Translations under genes and position numbers: made by a program | Part shown: one piece after another, positions 6,408 through 9,222 of the stretch | Position numbering within the stretch: position 1 is the stretch's first letter | Layout of the letters: each line of letters starts with the position of its first letter | Source of the DNA: JBHHXR01 sp046757205 | GTDB lineage: Bacteria > Pseudomonadota > Alphaproteobacteria > Rhodobacterales > Rhodobacteraceae | Length of the DNA stretch: 9,222 nt | Reading direction: 5' to 3' | Assembly: GCA_046757205.1 (NCBI GenBank) | Contig: JBHHXR010000136.1 | Coordinates: forward strand, 1-9,222 | The notes under the pieces: model-generated | What the model saw: only the letters and a program-made list of their open reading frames with translations | Databases searched by the model: none | What the model was told of the DNA's origin: nothing

Positions 6408-7010
6408 ATGACCAAACAGGGCAGACGCAGACACCCTGTGCGGGCGACGACGTCCATCGGCACCGCGCCGGGCTGCACGCCCGGTTTCGGCAACGATTTC
6501 GAGACCGAGGCGCTGCCACAGGGGCAGAACTCGCCGCAGAAATGCAGTTACGGCCTCTATGCCGAACAACTTTCCGGCACCCCCTTTACCGCGCCCACGG
6601 TGGAAAACGAGCGCAGCTGGTGCTGCCGCATCCGCCCCTCGGTCAGGCACACCGGGCGGTTCAGCCGCATCGAGATGCCGCTGTGGAAAGGCGCGCCCTG
6701 CATCGACGATCACATTCAGCCGCCGGGCCAGTACCGCTGGGACCCGATCACGCTGCCTGGCGAGGCACAGGCCTTCATCATGGGCATGCGCACCATGACC
6801 ACGGCGGGCGACGTCAACACCCAGGCGGGCCTCGCCGTGCATACCATTTCAGGGCCGACGAAGAACGAGTACGGCTCGCTTCCGGAACTGAGCCGGGGCG
6901 GCTGGGGCGAGGGAGACGGCTGTCGCGTCGGTTTCAGCGAGTGCACGGGGCGGATCCTGCCGGCGGTCGAAGAACCCGAACGGAGCAAGTTAGTCACGTC
7001 CCGGGCCTGA
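6408..7010 (+). pseudogene. hmgA-fahA: In-frame chimera: homogentisate 1,2-dioxygenase N-terminus joined to fumarylacetoacetase C-terminus
   Basis: The 200-codon frame starts at an ATG with GCGGAG 7 nt upstream. Residues 1-145 are homogentisate dioxygenase (normally about 435): GFGNDFETEALP (26-37), QGQNSPQKCSYGLYAEQLSG (38-57), SWCCRIRPSV, PPGQYRWDP (105-113), TMTTAGDVNTQAGLAVH. A four-residue GALP-like step after EALP is missing. All iron ligands and the catalytic His of the C-terminal half are gone. From T146 the sequence is the end of fumarylacetoacetase: TISGPTKNEYGSLPELS, matching the family's GTISGP..FGSMLELSW, and GEGDGCRVGFSECTGRILPA, matching its GDGYRIGF.....VLPA. Between these, about 25 family residues are deleted at R163/G164. 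The tail SKLVTSRA is read from the repeat that follows. Neither enzyme can work. The intact enzymes open the homogentisate ring and then cleave fumarylacetoacetate to fumarate and acetoacetate. Confidence 0.88.
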
Positions 7011-7045
7011 CCCGGGACCTCGAGGCCCCGGATCAGGTCCGGGGC
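6998..7045. repeat. REP-like double hairpin between convergent genes
   Basis: There are two GC hairpins in tandem: GTCCCGGG-CCTGA-CCCGGGAC (6998-7018) and GCCCCGGA-TCAGG-TCCGGGGC (7025-7045), each with a perfect 8-bp stem and a 5-nt loop. The second is close to the reverse complement of the first (CCTGACCCGGG against CCTGATCCGGG), so the element is an inverted pair of one unit, the architecture of REP-type intergenic repeats. It supplies the last codons and the stop of the hmgA-fahA chimera and lies 23 nt from the stop of the convergent DUF2585 gene, so it may also terminate both transcripts. Other genomic copies cannot be seen in this window. Confidence 0.75.
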
Positions 7046-7068
7046 AGTGGGGACATGATCGGATGCGA

Positions 7069-7629
7069 TCAGCCGCCCGCCTGCCACTGGCGCACTACGT
7101 CCAGCGGCCACAAGAGCATCAGGATGTTCAGCGCCAGCCCGTCGCGTATGACCAGCGCCGTCAGCACCTCGAAGCCAAGCGCGATCGCCACCGTCACCCA
7201 GACCGGCAGTCGCGACGCCAGCCAGAAACCCAGCACCATCGTCGCCACGTCGGACGACGAGTTGATCACGCTGTCGCCGAAATAATCGAGCGAGATCGTG
7301 GTCTCCCGGTACCGCTCTATCACCGCGTCGGTGTTCTCGATGATCTCCCATGCACACTCGACGACGGTCGCCGCCAGAAGCCGCCAGCCGAACGCGATAT
7401 GCCGGGCCACGAGCCACAGCGCGCCATAGAAGATAAAGCCGTGGATGACATGCGAGGGCGTGTACCAGTCGCTCAGATGCTGCGAGTTCTCGGAACTGAA
7501 AACGACACCGTGCCACAGTTTGACCTCGCCGCATTTGCAGATCGGCTCGTGCCCCATCAGAAGCAGGATGGCGGCAGTCGCGAGAATGACGCCGAGCGTC
7601 AGCCAGAGGGCTCTGGAAGTTTTCTGCAC
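7069..7629 (-). CDS. DUF2585 / UPF0314 integral membrane protein
   Basis: This is a conserved alphaproteobacterial membrane protein of unknown role. The family signature is clear: KLWHGVVFSSENSQHLSDWY (37-56), SHVIHGFIFYG (59-69), ECAWEIIENT (91-100), ERYRETTISLDYFGDS (105-120) and the C-terminal ALNILMLLWPLD (166-177). About five or six hydrophobic segments are visible (about 7-25, 58-76, 82-97, 123-138, 142-160, 163-178), with the conserved His, Glu and Asp residues between or at the ends of helices, which suggests a buried polar site. I chose the GTG at 7627-7629 because GCGGAG lies 6 nt before it; a TTG at 7650 would add seven residues but has no ribosome binding site. The length of 186 residues fits the family. 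It converges on the hmgA-fahA remnant and shows no functional link to it. Confidence 0.9.
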   Translation of the reverse strand: MQKTSRALWLTLGVILATAAILLLMGHEPICKCGEVKLWHGVVFSSENSQHLSDWYTPSHVIHGFIFYGALWLVARHIAFGWRLLAATVVECAWEIIENTDAVIERYRETTISLDYFGDSVINSSSDVATMVLGFWLASRLPVWVTVAIALGFEVLTALVIRDGLALNILMLLWPLDVVRQWQAGG

Positions 7630-7650
7630 CCGACACTCCGCTACGGACAA

Positions 7651-7962
7651 GGTTGCGACAGACTATCCTACCGCGCGGCGCTTGCGTCCACGAAAATACT
7701 GGCGTCTGATAGGATGCACGCGTCCGGCATGTGACTCCGGCATGTGACGAAGGGGAAAACAGCGCATGGCCCGCAACGACGCTTCGGCAAACCGCTGGCT
7801 GACCGTCCGTTTAAGGCCTATGTTGAGTTTCCTGCCGCAGCCGGATACCGGCGGCCGCGCAATCTGTTCTTCATTCTGTCTGGCCCGCTGTTCGCCATGA
7901 CGGCCGGCCGGGTGCTCGTGCTATCGAAACTGGCCTGATCCAGCGGGGAGATACGTATTACA
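7651..7962. other. Intergenic region without a convincing gene
   Basis: About 330 nt separate the DUF2585 and hydroxylase starts, and the region must hold two divergent promoters, though no clear -35/-10 pair stands out. Two weak rightward frames exist, a GTG-started one at 7744-7938 (64 codons) and an ATG-started one of 44 codons at 7766. Neither resembles a known protein and their residue make-up is not convincing. The region carries the 13-bp tandem duplication annotated separately. Confidence 0.5.
7723..7748. repeat. 13-bp perfect tandem duplication
   Basis: The unit TCCGGCATGTGAC occurs twice with no gap (7723-7735 and 7736-7748) upstream of the FAD hydroxylase. It may be a replication-slippage product or a doubled protein-binding site; the unit has no internal dyad. 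Confidence 0.8.
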
Positions 7963-9222
7963 ATGACAAGAATCTTCGATCTCGAACTTTACCCCTACCA
8001 GCGGTTGCCGGATCAGGACGCGCATCCGCCGGCCCGCCGGCCGGTGGTCGTGATCGGGGCTGGCCCCGTGGGGCTGACCGCCGCCATCGACTTGGCGCAA
8101 CGTGGCGTTCCGGTGGTGATCCTCGATGAAAACGACCGGGTCAGCTTTGGTTCCAGAGCCATTTGTTTCGCCAGACACGCGCTGGAAATCCTCGACCGCC
8201 TCGGTTGCGGGCAGCCGGCGACCGACAAGGGCGTGGCCTGGAACGCCGGCAGGGTTTTCTTCGGCGAAAGGCCGGTCTACGAGTTCGAACTGCAGAGCGA
8301 AAGCGGCCACAAGCGGCCGCCCTTCATCAACCTGCAGCAGTACTACCTCGAATATTTCATGGTGGAGCGCATCCGCGAATTGCAGGCGGAAGGAAAGCCG
8401 ATCGAACTGCGCGGCCGGCATCGGGTCGATGCCATCGGCACCCACGACGACCATGTCACGCTGGAGATCGAGACACCCGAGGGCCCCTACAACCTGCGCG
8501 CCGACTGGGTGATCGCCTGCGACGGTGCCAACTCGCCGTCGCGCCGGATGCTGGGGCTGGAATTCGCCGGGCGCGTGTTCGAGGATAATTTCCTGATCGC
8601 CGATGTCGTGATGCAGGCCGACTTCCCGACCGAGCGCCGGTTCTGGTTCGACCCGCCCTTCAACCGTGGCCGGTCGGCGCTCCTGCACAAGCAGCCTGAC
8701 AACGTCTGGCGGATCGACCTGCAGCTTGGCCGCGATATTGATCCGGACGAAGAGAAGAAACCGGAAAACGTCATTCCGCGATTGAAGTCCATGCTCGGCC
8801 GGGACGCCGAATTCGAACTCGAATGGGTGTCGATCTACACGTTCCAGTGCCGCCGCATGGACCGGTTCCGCCATGGCCGGGTGCTGTTCGCCGGCGACGC
8901 CGCGCATCAGGTCTCGCCGTTCGGCGCGCGCGGCGCCAATAGCGGCATTGAGGATGCCGGCAACCTGGCGTGGAAACTGCACCTGGTTCTTCAAGGCGGC
9001 GCGCCGGACGCCCTGCTCGACACCTATGACGACGAGCGGATAGTGGCCGCCGACGAAAACATCCTGAATTCCACCCGCTCGACCGAATTCATCACCCCGA
9101 CGACCGAGATCAGCCGGATTTTCCGCGATGCCGTCCTTGATCTGGCCGAAAACCACGAATTCGCCCGCCCGCTGGTGAATTCCGAGCGTCTTTCACAGCC
9201 GGCGGTCTATGAAGGCTCGGTT
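7963..9222 (+). CDS. FAD-dependent aromatic-ring hydroxylase (class A flavin monooxygenase), 3' end outside the window
   Basis: Flavin monooxygenases of this type hydroxylate phenolic compounds with NAD(P)H and O2. The frame starts at an ATG with GGGGAG 12 nt upstream and stays open for 420 codons to the edge; relatives of the MhpA type are about 500-550 residues, so 100 or more are missing. All three family fingerprints are visible: the FAD-binding GAGPVG at 32-37 within VVVIGAGPVGLTAAIDLAQRG, the DG motif CDGANSPSR at 186-194, and the GD motif GRVLFAGDAAHQVSPFGARG at 305-324 followed by NSGIEDAGNLAWKL. The enzyme appears intact as far as it can be read. It lies beyond the DUF2585 gene from the homogentisate remnants, on the same strand as hmgA. 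A role in making homogentisate or another dihydroxy-aromatic, for example 3-hydroxyphenylacetate 6-hydroxylation, is possible from the position but not shown by the sequence. Confidence 0.9.
   Translation, partial: MTRIFDLELYPYQRLPDQDAHPPARRPVVVIGAGPVGLTAAIDLAQRGVPVVILDENDRVSFGSRAICFARHALEILDRLGCGQPATDKGVAWNAGRVFFGERPVYEFELQSESGHKRPPFINLQQYYLEYFMVERIRELQAEGKPIELRGRHRVDAIGTHDDHVTLEIETPEGPYNLRADWVIACDGANSPSRRMLGLEFAGRVFEDNFLIADVVMQADFPTERRFWFDPPFNRGRSALLHKQPDNVWRIDLQLGRDIDPDEEKKPENVIPRLKSMLGRDAEFELEWVSIYTFQCRRMDRFRHGRVLFAGDAAHQVSPFGARGANSGIEDAGNLAWKLHLVLQGGAPDALLDTYDDERIVAADENILNSTRSTEFITPTTEISRIFRDAVLDLAENHEFARPLVNSERLSQPAVYEGSV

Noticed and set aside
6408..7010. Reading the HmgA-FAH chimera as a new bifunctional enzyme
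   Set aside because: No iron ligands of HmgA and no catalytic core of FAH remain, so a designed fusion with either activity is not supported.
7744..7938. 64-codon GTG-started frame and the overlapping 44-codon ATG-started frame at 7766
   Set aside because: Neither has family resemblance or a supported start, and the composition is typical of noncoding DNA here; they are kept only as a note in the intergenic entry.
7951..7958. ATACGTAT palindrome before the hydroxylase ATG
   Set aside because: An 8-bp palindrome is too short to call an operator, and it lies in the ribosome binding region.

Overview
The window is GC-rich (about 65% by eye), has dense coding on both strands, and looks chromosomal. 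An alphaproteobacterium is the best guess. The support is a DUF2585/UPF0314 membrane protein, a family known mainly from that class, and a paired GC-rich hairpin repeat of a type common in alphaproteobacterial intergenic DNA. No tRNA, rRNA, CRISPR array, transposase or phage gene was seen.

Left part (1-4500): the 5' 320 codons of argG (argininosuccinate synthase) run leftward off the window. Behind it on the same strand is a small secreted or periplasmic protein with a C-terminal coiled coil and no recognised family. A compact rightward operon follows: an iron-containing alcohol dehydrogenase, a small 2-oxoglutarate/Fe(II) oxygenase resembling the BesD/HalD family but with an intact HxD iron-binding motif, and an alpha/beta hydrolase of the YbfF/ABHD11 type. 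The genes are 9 nt apart and then overlap as ATGA, so they are almost certainly co-translated. A strong GC hairpin closes the operon.

Middle part (4552-7010): an intact acetyl-CoA acetyltransferase (thiolase, leftward) is followed by what looks like the ruin of a homogentisate (tyrosine/phenylalanine breakdown) locus. On the minus strand the first 79 residues of a MarR-family regulator are joined out of frame to the last 85 or so residues of maleylacetoacetate isomerase. On the plus strand the first 145 or so residues of homogentisate 1,2-dioxygenase are joined in frame to the last 45 or so residues of fumarylacetoacetase, which itself lacks about 25 internal residues. All four classic components (hmgR-like, hmgA, fahA, maiA) are thus present only as fragments in two reciprocal chimeras. 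The divergent promoter region between them is intact and carries a perfect 12-bp-arm palindrome overlapping a TTGACA box, very likely the former MarR operator. The thiolase would have handled acetoacetate-derived acetoacetyl-CoA.

Right part (6998-9222): a double-hairpin REP-like repeat separates the chimera from a convergent DUF2585 membrane protein gene. A stretch of about 330 nt without a convincing gene holds a 13-bp perfect tandem duplication. A class A FAD-dependent aromatic hydroxylase then starts and runs off the right edge (420 codons visible). It may once have fed the homogentisate pathway. The decayed homogentisate cluster with its surviving operator is the main point of interest. 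An assembly artefact must be excluded first.
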